Shown: positions 41,969 through 54,840, numbered from the stretch's first letter. The stretch: 64,000 bases of DNA from Lantana camara (GCA_037501455.1 CM074858.1:14186501-14250500), one strand, 5' to 3'. A program made the numbers and translations. The notes: a model not told the origin generated them from the letters alone.

Positions 41969-44749
41969 AATAGCAAGTCTGTTGAAGAACATCACGTGAA
42001 CATCATAATCATTTCAAAATTATGGCTTAATCAGTTAGTTTACTAGGTGATATACACATCAGTAAACAGTGGGTTTTATCTTTTTCAACCAGCTGTGTTA
42101 TATTTATTCATACATAAGACCCTAATTAATAATGAATATTATATTTCGAGCATTCTATGGCAGAAGCCTCAATCAAAGGGTAATAAGACATAAGACAAAA
42201 TAGACACATTGGGCATAAGTGACGGGACTGGTTTGGATATATCTACTTGCCCTAATATTATTAATTTAGATACCCTTTTTGAAAAGAGTGGTTTTGTTCA
42301 TACCAAGAAATGTTAAAATAGATTTCTTAGATCTCTTCGGCTCTTAAGTTTTAAGACACTTGATAACAAATGTGTTTAATCTAATTTATTTTCAAACATT
42401 AATTATTAAGGGAATGATTGTGAAATTATTATGAATTAAACATCATATCTTCAAAGTGATAATGTGAATATTTGACACACCCCTTTACATTGGGGCCTGC
42501 GGAACACATGTTGGATAGCTTAGAGCTGGAAGTTGGTAAGACTCGAAACATTTGCAAATGGAGAAACATACCTAAAATCTATTTTGTACATATATGGATA
42601 CGGGAACACGGACATGACACGGCACGAATAAGGATAAGGCGACAGATTTTTTCAAAATTTTAGGATACAACACGACACGACTCCAGTACGACTATATTCT
42701 ATATAAAAAATATATTTTATATAATAAATAAAAATATTTTATATAACAATAAAAATATTTTATAAGTATAATCTATGTAATATTAAAAACTCAATAAGTT
42801 TTGTTATTTCACTTTCCTCAAGAAATTTTAAAAATATTAAAAAATGCATAAAAAATTTTGTATAATTATAAATTTGCCCGCTTGTGTCGACACTTCATCC
42901 CCCGTCGTGTCTAACACTGTATTCTATATTTTTTTTTTTTTCCAAACACGTTTCACCCGTGTCCAGCACTTGTCGAAGTTGTTTACGAGGCATATCAATG
43001 TCCGACCCGTATTGAACACAACACGGACCTTATTTTTTAGTATGTCCATGCTTTCCAGCCAAAAATAAAATATACTCTAATATTATGATGAGTAGCAACA
43101 TACTTTACTTAATGCAACCATGGCAAATACGTCAATCTTTGAAAATGCTTAGAAAAAGTGCACATTTGAGAGTATGAAAATTGAAGTAAAGTGTGTTGGG
43201 CATATTGCTTTTAAAACTAGTCATGACTCAGAATGACTCACATAGTTGTGTCTAATAGCTAGATTTGGAGCTAGGGAGATCACTTTTAAATGTTTCAAAA
43301 TTTGAAAGTTACTAAATGGAGCATCAATTATCCATTTCGATTTAATAATTTATTCAATGTACAAACTCATATAGATAGAAAATTAGTAATAAACTAGTTT
43401 GATACAATAATTGAGATGATTTAGTCCAAATCAATATCTAACTATAATGAATGAACACTTTTAAAGATATAGAGCTCCTTTACTTTTCTAGTTGGCTAAC
43501 CATTGACAATAAGTTGTTTATAATTTTTTTCTTGGTTATATAAACATGTGCCCTCTTTATTTTGATTGAAAAACATTGCTCTTAAATACACTAGATTGTT
43601 GGACTCTCTATATTGTTGGTTTTTAAACAAGATTAAAGGTATACATTTATAATTTTATCTCCGCATTGGGAACTGAACAATTTTGTCATGTATTGACAAG
43701 TATGTAATTTTTCTTTGAAAAGCAAGGACAAAGTTGTCAATTCGTTTTATTCAATTCAACTAGCTTATTTGGCCACAGTTTTTTTAATGGGTATATAACC
43801 CATCATTTCCCATTGTTAACCTGGGACTCCGGTTTTAGACCCTAATAATTAAATAGTGAAGTAAAAGGCTGGTAAACCCCCTGAAACATAACCAACCCGC
43901 TATTTTCCACTGAAGTAAAGGAGCTCATAATCTATATCATATCGTATTTCAAGAAACATTATATTACATACTTTTTATGTGAAAAAATTAAAAAAATAAA
44001 CTCATATCATTATATCTGTTTTATGTTGCGTATGATTCGTTATATCGATCTCTATCAACGAGTATATTTGATCATTGCTAAAAGAAATCATTTAAAGAAA
44101 ATTAATTTAATTAATTACTCCCATAAAACACACATAAACCTAATTAAATGAGCAGCTGTGATTTGAGTTGTTTTGTATATGGTGTCAAAGAGGGTGAGAA
44201 ATAGTAATGTTGATTTATTAGTACTTGAGGATGTGGGTGGGACTTAGTAATGTCTCCCTTTATGCGGCAATTAATCTTTTTCTTGGGTCCGTCGCCATTC
44301 CTTTTTCTCCATTCAAATAGAATGAAAGTGGGGTACGCCCCGATTTATGCGCTCGCATCATTATTCGGTCAATAATTCTTACTTTGATTCTCTGTCTCCT
44401 GTTTTCTTTTCTATTTAAATTTTAACATTTCAATTTAATTTTATAATATTAATTAGGACTGCTTATCCTACGGATATATGTGAGATTTTTCTTAAAAATA
44501 ATTAATTATTTTTTTTCCTCATAAATATTAATTATCTAGGATAAAAAAATAAATATTAATTATCCTTATAAATAATAATTTATAAAAAGTAGAACTCTAA
44601 GTATTAATATTGTCATAAAAATCCCAATAAATTTAGAACTTTAAAAATATAAAAAAATAATTAATTTATATGATTAGAATAGTAAAACTTATCAAATTTA
44701 TCAGAAAAATAGTAAAAGCAAAATGTCAATCACTAATTTTCTTGTGAAA
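41969..44749. other. AT-rich intergenic DNA
   Basis: It holds one TIR element (42590-43045). No other coding or structured feature is recognised. Confidence 0.5.
42590..43045. mobile_element. GACACGG-family TIR element, copy 2
   Basis: The left end is GGATACGGGAACACGGACATGACACGGCACG. The right end, ACACGGACC...TATGTCCATGC, is roughly the complement. The interior is AT-rich. It follows the same plan as the copy at 53285. Confidence 0.5.
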
Positions 44750-45204
44750 TCTATATATATATAATTTAGAAACCTTGAGGCTATCCGGGGATACTCTCAA
44801 AAAATTTTAAATATCTCAATAGCTTTTGAATTTAATATTTTTCAAATTATGTTACTAGAAAAGTTTAAATTTAAAATTTACGTACGAATATGAATTTCTG
44901 TTTTCTATAACAAACCACCTAACTTTAAATTTTAAAACACGCGTACTATGAAATTCAGTTTTCAATAACAAATCACCTTTATCCAAAAGAATTAAGAATT
45001 TTGTATATATATTGTAGTTATCAATTCTAATTCAAATCACTTAATTTATCTAAATATATCTCTATTCTTTTTGATAAGTTTGTTAAGAAAATTATTCAAA
45101 TTTAAAATTTTAGTGACATCATGCGCCATAAAGAAAGTATTTAAAATTTTAATCATCACACTTAATTCTCAACTATTTTTCTCCTCCATATATATATATT
45201 TTTT

Positions 45205-45600
45205 TCCTCATGCAGAGCATAGGTAAGTCTTATTATAATCATATATGATTTTTTTTTCTCTCATGCACGATCATTCTTTGTCCAGGTAAGTTTCATTCTA
45301 ATTAAGTCTTATCATTCTTCGGCGAGGTAAGTTTTATTCTAATTAATATTTTTATTTCGATTCTAATAGAAAAATTATTGTCTTACCTCTTTTCATATCT
45401 ATATATAAATTTTCTTTTTCATGCAGGAACATTTTTCTTGAAGGTAAGTTGTTTTTTTAATATCCATATATGAATTTTTCTTTTTCATGCAGGATCATTT
45501 TTTTGAAGGTAAGTTTGTTTAGATATTGTAATTACCAATTCAAATTCAAATTACTTAATTTATCCAAATATAACTCTATGCTGGTAAGTTTTATTTTGAT
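45205..45600 (+). repeat. Tandem cassettes with acceptor- and donor-like ends
   Basis: GGTAAGT recurs at about 45224, 45284, 45325, 45442, 45508 and 45581, with a seventh relic (AGGTAAATTTTATTCTAAT) after the solo LTR at 46470. Many are preceded by TTTTCATGCAG 15-25 bp upstream. Each cassette looks like a tiny exon between splice signals. The flanking TTTTATTCTAATTAA is also repeated. Confidence 0.7.
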
Positions 45601-45626
45601 CATATATAATTTTTTTTCACCTACGC

Positions 45627-46460
45627 TGATGGGGTCAAAATACGTTCATCCCCATCTTGACACGTGGCACCTCAGGGATGATGACACTTGCCTTTCTAAG
45701 ATTGCATCAGACACACACGAGCGCTCAGACTCACAAGCGCCAATATCCTTCAAAAGCACGTGCCGTCTCTGGTACTTACGCACATGATTATCGCTACCGC
45801 TCTCTCACGAGCGCCATTTACGTTATATGGCAAATGTTTCAATCTATTAAGGGAGCCCTCTTCGAGCGCTACGTTCCCTCAGAGTGGTTTTCCCCTCCAA
45901 CTCCTTACACAAACCTTGGCCCTCATCCCTTAGGGGACTCCTTGGCCCCCAAGGCTTTTGGTTGTTACGAGCGTGCTCTCAAGCCCTCGTTACCAACCCC
46001 CCAAACGGCTCTCTGACACACCGTACATGCCCGCTCACCTGCCACTGTTGCCAACACTAACTTCCAGCAGCTTTTGCAGAAGATTCCTCCTAGGTTTCTC
46101 TCTCACAGCGCCACGTGTTAGGGCAACATTCGGCCAGGACCACATGCGGCAAATGACCAAAGGGTCCCTGACCCTCAACTATAAATAAACAGAGTCATCT
46201 CCTTCACGGTAAGAAACCCCCATTTCTGCAAATTCATACTTAGCTTACACTTTCTCTTTCAGATCCTCATCTGACTTGGGCGTCGGAGAGCCAAACTGGG
46301 TATCACCCCCAGTTCCCCCAGCTTGGCCTTCTGACTTTTGTTTGAGTGTTTGTCCTAGCAGGTAGAACCCCCATTCTTTCCGGCGAACTTCCAGCGGTTT
46401 CCTCACTCAAAACAAATTCTAAAGTGATCGGACTCTGTAACCCATATTCAGAACCCATCA
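45627..46460 (+). mobile_element. Solo LTR of a Tat-family relative
   Basis: It runs from TGATGGGGTCAAAATACG to GAACCCATCA. TACGC flanks both sides (45622-45626 and 46461-46465). It is collinear with the 822 bp Tat LTRs but clearly diverged, with blocks such as TCTCACAGCGCCACGTGTTAG conserved. TATAAATA is kept at about 46178. It sits inside Helitron 1. Confidence 0.93.
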
Positions 46461-46917
46461 TACGCGTTGAGGTAAATTTTATTCTAATCAAGTATTTTTT
46501 TTCGATTTTAATAAAAAACATATTTTCTTACCTCTTTTTATCCATATATATCTTTTCAGATATAAATTTATTTGTAAAATTATTTCAAAGTCGTAACATA
46601 TTTTATTTTTCTTTATATATGTAGCAATGTACTGTACAATTTTAGAGAGTTTTTCTTATATTTTTTTAATTTTAAATATACTTTTGATTTTAAATGTAAA
46701 TTTTATTTTTTATTATTTTATATAATTTACATTAATTTTAGTTTTGCTCTCTAATTTTAGTAGTATTTATTTTATAAATTAATATTTTTACATGCTATTT
46801 TAATATTTTAAATAAAATTTTGATAATAGCTATTATCTTAACAATATATTTTAATTGATTTTTTTATTGTATTTTCATAAAAATTTAGCCCGTGCCTTGG
46901 CATGGGTTTGTAACTAG

Positions 46918-48721
46918 TAATTTGATGAAATCAAAAGTAAATCAAGAATTTATAGTAAAATTAAAACTAAATCAAGAATTCACACCAACATACATATATA
47001 ATGGGAAAAAGAATTATTTTAAAAGAATAAGTGGCAAAAATATCATTTTGAGAAATTAATGATCAACTATAAATAAATTAAGTAAATAAATAAATAAATA
47101 AAACTGTAAACAGAATATGGGGTGAGTTGAGATGTACCAATACGTAAAATTTTTAAAAAATTGAATGTAGGAATGCCTTAAAATATTAAATTATAAAAGT
47201 ATATTTTAAGAAAAATATACAACATATTTGAGAGCTATATATTTTAAGTACTATATTATGTGAAAATTATACTATATTTTGCCAAAATGGGGAGTTAAGT
47301 TAAAATATGATGTTCAATTGGGGATTTATCCCACATTATCCGTATATACAATTTCAAATAAAATTTAAAAAATAATATAAGATAAAATTTGATTTTATTT
47401 AACCATTAATAATAGTAACCTAATTCCATTATTTTATAATGATTATATGTTAAATTAAAAAATTAAAATTCTTCAACATATTATTAAATACATAAATTAA
47501 AAAATTATAAAGTAAAAATATGCACAAATTCATTAGCAGGGAAAACAAAATTTAAGTTGTATTAAAACGAAAAATGTGAACAAACTCATCGATACGAAAT
47601 ATTGAGTGCAAATTTACTAAATTAAGTATAATAGAAGAATTATGTAATCTAATGTAGTTTTTCACGCATACAATTTAAGTTTGGTAATTATTATTATCTT
47701 TTTTAATTTGTAATTAAAAAAATGTACGGACTTTAAAAGTATGGTTTTGAGTGGATCCATGACTCCATTTTATTGTTATGTAGACCGCATATAGTTGATT
47801 CGAGCATTTCACGTTGTTCGAGTTCAACATGCATGATGTGCCCCCTTTCTAGTCTCGAGGCTAGAGTAGACCCCTAGGTCCTATTACTTACAATCCATTG
47901 CTCCATGCAGGTGAATTTCTAATATTAGTGTCTTTTTTTCCGTGTATTGCAACTTTGGTATATATATTTTTTTATATTGCAACTTTGGTGTAATTCTTTT
48001 TTTTAAAAAGCGGAATCACTGCATGCAGGTGAATTTCTAACATTGGTGTCTTTTTTTCGGTGTATTGCAATTTTGGTGTAATTCTCTTTTTGAAAAAACG
48101 GAATCACTGTAAACAGTGATTCCGTTTTTTCAAAAAGATGATTCAATACAAAATTTTATGAGTCTGTCAACACATTTATAAAATTTTGTATTGAATCCTC
48201 TTTTTGAAAAAAACGGAATCACTATTCACTACAGTGATTCCGCTTTTTAAAAAAGAGGATTACACCAAAGTTACAATATAAAAAAAAAAGTAAATCAAAA
48301 TTGTAATACACGAAAAAAAAGACACCAATGTTAGAAATTCACCCTCCATGCAGGTTATTCGTAAGTATAATGTTTGATTTTAATTTTCCAAATGTTTTTG
48401 CAAAGTTTTCGAGAATGCTTCAAAATGCGTGACAAGTGTATCAAGTATACGTTCATTCTTTTGGCAAGTTGAAAATATGGAACAATTTAGTGTAGTTATG
48501 AGGGAAGACGAAGAAGCACATTCCTAATGAAAAATCTTGTAAAATGTGGGTAGAATTATTTGCACTTTGTGAGGGGAAAGAGGGAAATAAAGAAACCTAA
48601 TTTCAATTTGGTGGCTAACTACTAATCGTGACATAACAGTAGAATTTTGGTGAGTCAGTATAATTTATTTTTCACTGCAAACTCATATGTCAGTTGCAGT
48701 TCAACGGTTAATTAGACGTTA
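46918..48721. other. AT-rich intergenic DNA between Helitrons
   Basis: No gene is seen. It contains the foldback element at 47908-48345. Confidence 0.5.
47908..48345. repeat. Foldback element with nested hairpins
   Basis: The outer arm GGTGAATTTCTAATATTAGTG and its relative at 48009 (GGTGAATTTCTAACATTGG) pair with CACCAATGTTAGAAATTCACC at the right end. Inside are two opposed hairpins built on ACGGAATCACTGT/ACAGTGATTCCG (48100-48130 and 48213-48243). A third inverted pair, TTCAATACAAAATTTTAT/ATAAAATTTTGTATTGAA, lies between them. The left arm is duplicated. Confidence 0.8.
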
Positions 48722-49499
48722 TCTATACTATAATATATAGGAAGGGTGTCATTGATCCTAATTGTGTCAATTTTGACCGAATACTTTTTTTTCCTTTTTT
48801 GAAATTTTTAATTCTTTAAAAATCATCATTGGTCAATAAAAATTCCACAATATTTAATATCTTGAATTCTTTAATTATTTGCCAAAATCAAATTAATTAA
48901 GATGCTAATCTCCTAAATTTAAGAAAGTTCAATCACCAATATTTTATTTATGTCAATTGAATACAAATATGTTAATTAATTGATTGATCGTAATTAATTG
49001 AAAATAAAGCCAATATTTTAGCATAAATTAGGGGGATTAACTTCATTTACTAAGACTTATTTTCAGCAAATATTATATCTTATATGTGGACAAATATTCC
49101 AATTCAAAAGGTCGTTCATATAGAGATGCACTTGACAATGAAGAATAAACATATCCTAGCATTTTTTTCATTGCAAATTTGAATATTTCGATTTTTTCTT
49201 TGTAACTTTTCACAGTCTTACAACAACATCGTACATCATTGGTGATAATGGTTTATATATTTCAACTTATTTTTTATTTATATATTGTTTGTATATTACT
49301 TTTGACTTCTTACTTTCTTTTCGGTCTAGTGACAAAAGAAGATTTGCTCGTGGTAAGGTATTTTATGAACTAAGTGGTAAGATTGTTTTCTTCCATCTTC
49401 CACAATGCATCTATATTTTCATTTTTCATTATATTTATTTGTATACTAAATTATAGTTTTCTTATTCACCGTCTTGAAGTTTTTGTTTGAGTTCAACCA

Positions 49500-49800
49500 T
49501 GAGGAGGTAATTTTATACATATCTTAGTTTAATGATAATTTACATATTATTTATATTTTTTTTAGTATTATAGTTTTTTTCTCCATTTTTTGATAGAGAA
49601 TCACCTTCTTTGGAGTTTATGCTCAAGCACCTAACGTCAGAAGGTAATTTTATTCTTATCTTCGTTCAATGATAAAATATGTATTGTTTATATATATTTT
49701 TGAAATTGTAATTTTTTTCTCCATATTTTTTATAGAGAAATACTGTCTTTTAAAGTTTGATTCAAGTACCGATCATAAGAAAGTAATTTTATACACCGGT
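49500..49800 (+). repeat. About 130 bp exon-like tandem repeat
   Basis: Unit 1 starts GAGGAGGTAATTTTATACAT (about 49500), unit 2 GAAGGTAATTTTATTCTTAT (49639) and unit 3 AGAAAGTAATTTTATACACC (about 49780). Each has the order GTAATTTTAT, CTTNGTTNAATGATAA, T-rich, TTTTTNATAGAGAA, then a 45-50 bp less AT-rich segment ending before the next GTAATTTT. Confidence 0.7.
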
Positions 49801-49820
49801 TTGTTCAATAATAACTATCA

Positions 49821-49823
<3 letters not shown>

Positions 49824-49896
<73 letters not shown>
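49824..49896. repeat. AT dinucleotide microsatellite
   Basis: About 36 AT units lie inside Helitron 2. Length is likely polymorphic. Confidence 0.9.
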
Positions 49897-49901
<5 letters not shown>

Positions 49902-50254
49902 ATTACCATATTACCCATGTGATCTTTATTTTTTGTCTCAAAACATTTATTATCATATTCGGTATTTATAATTTCATTACATTTGTATTTCAATTGTCTC
50001 ACTGATTAATTTATGGCTTACTACGGATTTTATTATGTTTTATTATTTCTTCAATCTAAATAATTTACTTTCACATTAACTATATTATGTTTTGTGTTAT
50101 ATTATGTTAGTCATAACTAATTGATTAGAATTATATATTTTTATCTTTGTTATTAAATTTCGTGTATTGCGCTAATACATTTATATATTTATAGCTAATC
50201 TTATAAATTAGATACTATACATTATTATTGTGCATAGCACGGGGTATACGCTAG

Positions 50255-53200
50255 TATTAGTATATTTAAAGGTCTTGCATTCAAGTTTTAAAATAGTAAT
50301 TAAGAGTTAGTTATGCATTGGGAGTTAATATCTAGCTACCATACTTGTTAGTTGATGGAGATTAACTCCAAAAAAAAATAAATATTGCATAACTAACGCT
50401 TTCTAAAAGTTTTATATTTTAATAGTGTGATGATCCAAATAAAACTCATAAACTGTGAAATATATCACACACATAAAGAAAGAATTTTAGACTTTAATAA
50501 TTTGGTCAAATTAAAATTATTAATAGATTCAATATGGAGAAAAAAGGTACAACAAAGTGATGTTTGGGTTTAGCAATTTTAAATCCAAACACTATAGATA
50601 TATACATTATTTAATGATGGAAAATTCAGGTTTTTTTTCGCTTGTCAGTTATTAGTTTTATGATGAAATTGTAAATTAATTTATTAAAAATTGACCACAA
50701 ACTAAACAAATATAATCCTGCATTTTTGTTGTATGTGTACATGTGTGTGTGGCTTCGATGATTAATGGATCACCTAATATTGTTCAAACTGAGATTGTGT
50801 CCACACTAGGACTGCATCTGCTATAAATGTCATGCTTTCCTTTGATAATTCTAGAGACAAACTTTAGTGGTAGGATGCGACAACATTCCTCTCCAAAGGA
50901 ATGACACCATCTGGGGTCTGCTGTCCTAACAAATATACATGACTCAATTTATTCATAATTTCATTTGTATTTGAACCAACTTTGTATAGTTCTTCCTCAT
51001 CAATTGCTTATCAATAGTTCAAATTCCAAACATTTGATTAAATTAACTGGTATATACCACCAAATCACTTACGTTTTAAATGACAAATTGTCGCTCATGA
51101 GGTCTGTACTCAATGATAAGAAGAAGTTCCTATAACTTTAATTTAAGTTATGGATTCAACTTCTGTAAATACGAGTATTTTCTAGTTTTAAACGAGTATT
51201 ATATTAATTAATCTCATCTAATGCATGAATACAATTGTCGGAAAAACTCATAAGAAAAAAGCAAACTAGATTCAAGTCAAACTCTCTCATGTTTACCCCC
51301 ATGACGTAGCAGAGTTGGTAACAGAGGGATAGATTTATTATTAGGTCTAAAGTTTCAATCCCTTGACGTACAGTATGGGAGCATCATTCTTAACCCGATA
51401 GGAACTTTGAGGTGGGTTCTTTGGGTTTGTAGAATGCACATCTTCCCTTAACGGGGACTGCTGAATACCTAATTTAAATAATCCAACTGTTTCATCGGGC
51501 CGAGATATGGGGAAGCGGTTGGAGATTCAATTTTTTGCTATAAGATTTCACATTAATTTCTTCCAAATACCCCTTTGAAGAATTATTAGAGCTATGAAAG
51601 CCAGAAAAAATAAATAAATTATCCTCATTGCATGCCCTTTGAGTAGTTTCAATCAACTAGAGGACCCATTTATTGATAAAAGAATTGCAAACAATACGAA
51701 AAAGAATACTTACGGCCGAAGGATTGATAAATGCCAAGTGGGCTCATCTGGATTATATTTAACTATTGAATTACTTTCGGCATGCTTAATTACCACTTGC
51801 TAATTGATCAATGATCATGATTATGTCGTCGTTGGAATTTTGTGTGTTATAATTTAAGTGTTAAGAGAAAGAATTAGTGGATGATCTCAAAGTTGTTAGC
51901 GATAGACATTGATTTGAAGCTAATTAAACGTCTGATTCTCCACTCAAGAGCCATTTTGCCTTAATATGGCCTAATTACTTAGAGACTAGAGAGTAGAGAC
52001 TGTTGTTTCATCTTACATTCAACTCGATGCTGGGATACTATATTAATTAGTTTCATTATAAATTTATATTTGAATCTTTAATACACACTTATTATTATGA
52101 GTAGAAAAAAAAGAGAAAAGAGAAAAAAGGGAAAAGTGTTATAAACTAAGTGAAATTGTTATGGTGCTAAGTGATAACTTTGTACTCGCATTAAAATTAT
52201 TAATTTTTCCTTTAAAAACATTATTAATTTTTAATATTGATAGCATTTGCATCATTATGATCATTTATGTTCGGGGGAGTCCTCCGGAGGATTTTTGTGA
52301 AGAGTTTTCTTAATTTATTTTTGACCCCTGCGTGGATCGTCGATTGATTTCTAAGTTCTAACCAAAAGAAAAAGAAAGAGATCGCTTATGTTAAAATAAC
52401 TTGTGTGCCTCGTAAAAAAGAATACGATACTACGCTATATGGGACATTACAAGTCTAGAACTATGACCCTAAAAAACATTAGATGGTATAATTAAAAAAA
52501 TAATCGTTGTATTAGTTTAACTAGAATTCTAAATCTTATGGTGTCCAACTACCTTTTATAGAAAAATAAATTTACATTTATAGATCTGATCGCTTCCTCG
52601 GATTCATAATAAATGAAATATATGTGAACTGACGAAAAGAAAAGATGAACTCTGAAACGGGAATCTAAATACATATATAGGGGCCCCTTAATAGAGCATT
52701 GTGAATTTGTGAGGTGTCATTACCATAGAAGAAATGACATTTTTTCCCAGGCCTTAATCGTAATTAGACATTAGTGAACGAACTAGGCCCATTTTCTCTA
52801 AGGGCCGTGGAAGGAGCATACTGGGCCAAACATAGACGAATTAATGGGCTTTCAAGACTTTAAGATGTATCAATGCTATTCTTCGTATGGAGCGTTTCGA
52901 GTCTGAGTTTGGCCAAAAACCTTTAACTTGGGCTTGAGTTTGAAAATTATTTGCATGGCTTGAGTTTGATCTTGTCAAGCTTTTTTTTGGGGGGCTTGAG
53001 CTTGACTTACCCAAATATCGAGCCGAGCTCGATTTGACTCAACAAGCCAACAAATTTTTATTGGACATTTTTTAGCTCTCATTTAAAAATAATATTAAAC
53101 AATAACAAGGATATTAAGATATATAATATACTAATATTTTTAAGTTTTACATCATTATTAATAAATTATAATCATTAATATATATACTTGATATTTTGAA

Positions 53201-53280
53201 TTATGTATGAATATTATTAATTATATTATAATAAACTATAAATCATGAAATTACGCGAAACAAATTATTAACTAATATTT
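50255..53280. other. AT-rich intergenic DNA
   Basis: It contains an imperfect inverted repeat at 50315-50400 (AGTTAGTTATGCA / TGCATAACTAACG), a SINE-like remnant (51303-51475) and a GGCTTGAGTTTGA-type repeat at 52930-53020. No host gene is recognised. Confidence 0.5.
51303..51475 (+). mobile_element. tRNA-headed SINE-like remnant
   Basis: TAGCAGAGTTGG is a good A box, and AGTTTCAATCC, 31 bp later, is a plausible B box. The downstream body has GGGAGCATCATTC and a T/G-rich part. There is no clear A-tail. The cloverleaf cannot be completed, so it is not a tRNA gene. Confidence 0.45.
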
Positions 53281-53284
53281 TATT

Positions 53285-53405
53285 AAGACCTCTGATGCAC
53301 AGATACGAACATGGGGACACGGACACGACACGACACGACACGGACACGGCGACACAAATTTTTTTTAAAATTTAGGACACGATACGGCTATATTATATAT
53401 AAATA

Positions 53406-53460
<55 letters not shown>

Positions 53461-53900
53461 TATAATTATATATTAATTTATATAAAATAAAATATTCAAT
53501 ATTATAAATTTAAATAACATATACCATTTTTCAATTCAATATTTTAAGTCATTACAAATAATATTAATACATTTTTTATATAATGTTATTATAAAAAAAA
53601 AAAAATTGAATTTAGATTAATAATATACATCTTTTATCACATTTATATAATTCTTTTCTTCTTAAAAAATTATATTCTCAAATTTTCAGAAAAATAAAAT
53701 AAAAATTATTTTTTTATTGAATTTTTTGTGTCGAAGTGTCCGAGCCGTGTCAGACACGTTTCGCGCCGTGTCCGAGCCATATCCCCCGCGTGTCAAATTT
53801 TTTTTAATATTTTTGGACACATTTTGCCGTGTCGGAGACGTGTCTGTGTCCGACACTGCACGGGGGTAAAATATGAAGTGTCCGTGCTTTATAGATTAAG
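53285..53900. mobile_element. GACACGG-family TIR element, copy 3
   Basis: The left end is GCACAGATACGAACATGGGG followed by GACACG repeats. The right end complements to GCACGGACACTTCAT. It contains an AT microsatellite (53412-53456). No transposase frame is intact. Confidence 0.55.
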
Positions 53901-53980
53901 ACATATACTTATGTTATTAATTAGTTATTATGGTATATGATATTTATTATTTTATTATATTAAAAATAATATTTTTTATA

Positions 53981-54528
53981 GAGTTATTTACACCGTACCC
54001 CATGTGTTAGGTGAAATGAACCAAAAAAAACCTTGTGTTACAAAAATTAACATAGAAAACCCTGTGTTTTCAAAATATTTGCATGCTGAACCCTGAAATT
54101 TTCTGGTGTTGGTAGAACTCAAATTTTCTCCATTTATTGGATGCGAAATAACTAATTTAACGTTTTATATTCTGACATAGATCAACTCACATCTCTCTAT
54201 ATACCCTTTTTTATACTTGTTTATCCGGTTCTTCATGCAATTTTTATTTTGTACAGGGGTCGGTGCATATAAAAAAGGGTTTCGGTGCATATAAAAAAAT
54301 ATTGAACAATATAGAGAGATTTGAGAAGATGTATATCAGAATATAAAAGGGTAAATTAGTTATTTCACATCCAATGAATAGAGAAAATTAGTGTTCTACC
54401 AACACCAGAAATTTTTAGGGTTCGGCATGCAAATATTTTGAAAACATAGGATTTCCTATGTTAATTTTTGTAACACAGGATTTTTTTTGTCCATTTCACT
54501 TAACACAGGGGGTATGATGTAAATAACT
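53981..54528. mobile_element. Long-TIR MITE (about 548 bp)
   Basis: Arms of about 220 bp are complementary from GAGTTATTTACACCGTACCCC to GGTATGATGTAAATAACTT. Internal matches include AATATTTTGCATGCCGAACC-like and TTGGTAGAACACTAATTTTC-like segments. The loop contains a direct repeat of TCGGTGCATATAAAAAA. The target duplication is not clear. Confidence 0.7.
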
Positions 54529-54539
54529 TATTGTGTATA

Positions 54540-54840
54540 AAACAAGTTTATTTTGTTAGTACTCCTGGATGGTAATGGTATCTATGAGGTTTCAGTGGCC
54601 TCGTTTATACTATCCACAAGGATTTTATTTTTAATTTTTTATTAGACCTTGCAGATGCCAATCATGAGGCCTAATATCTTATTAATTTTTTTTAAGCCTC
54701 ATGGGTGGCATCCGCGAGGTTTTGTATTTTTGTATTTTTAATTTTTGAACCTCGTAGATGCCACACGTTAGATTTGTTATTTTAATAATTTTTTTAAATT
54801 TCACTGGTAGCATCAATAATAGTTAATTATAAATATATTT
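54540..54840. repeat. Degenerate short repeat (CCTCGNAGATGCCA type)
   Basis: GCCTC, GATGCCA and GAGGTTTT words alternate on both strands about every 70-75 bp (54570, 54650, 54705, 54755). They are separated by T-rich spacers. Confidence 0.4.

Larger units (their letters stand above)
44750..46917 (+). mobile_element. Non-autonomous Helitron 1
   Basis: It starts TCTATATATATATAATTT after A (44749). It ends CTAG (46914-46917) before T, preceded by an 8 bp stem hairpin CCCGTGCC-TT-GGCATGGG (46889-46906) and a 7 bp gap, the classical Helitron end. There is no Rep/helicase ORF. The interior carries GGTAAGT cassettes and a Tat-family solo LTR. Confidence 0.75.
48722..50254 (+). mobile_element. Non-autonomous Helitron 2
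   Basis: It starts TCTATACTATAATATATAGG after A (48721). It ends CTAG (50251-50254) before T, with a short hairpin GTGC-ATA-GCAC (50230-50240) and GGGG 11 bp upstream. It has no Rep/helicase. The interior has repeated exon-like cassettes and a long AT tract. Confidence 0.7.

Noticed and set aside
49669..49971. 100-codon ORF in Helitron 2
   Set aside because: The peptide is mostly Ile-Tyr repeats from the AT microsatellite.
51303..51375. tRNA gene
   Set aside because: Only A- and B-box-like words are present. Acceptor and anticodon stems do not form.
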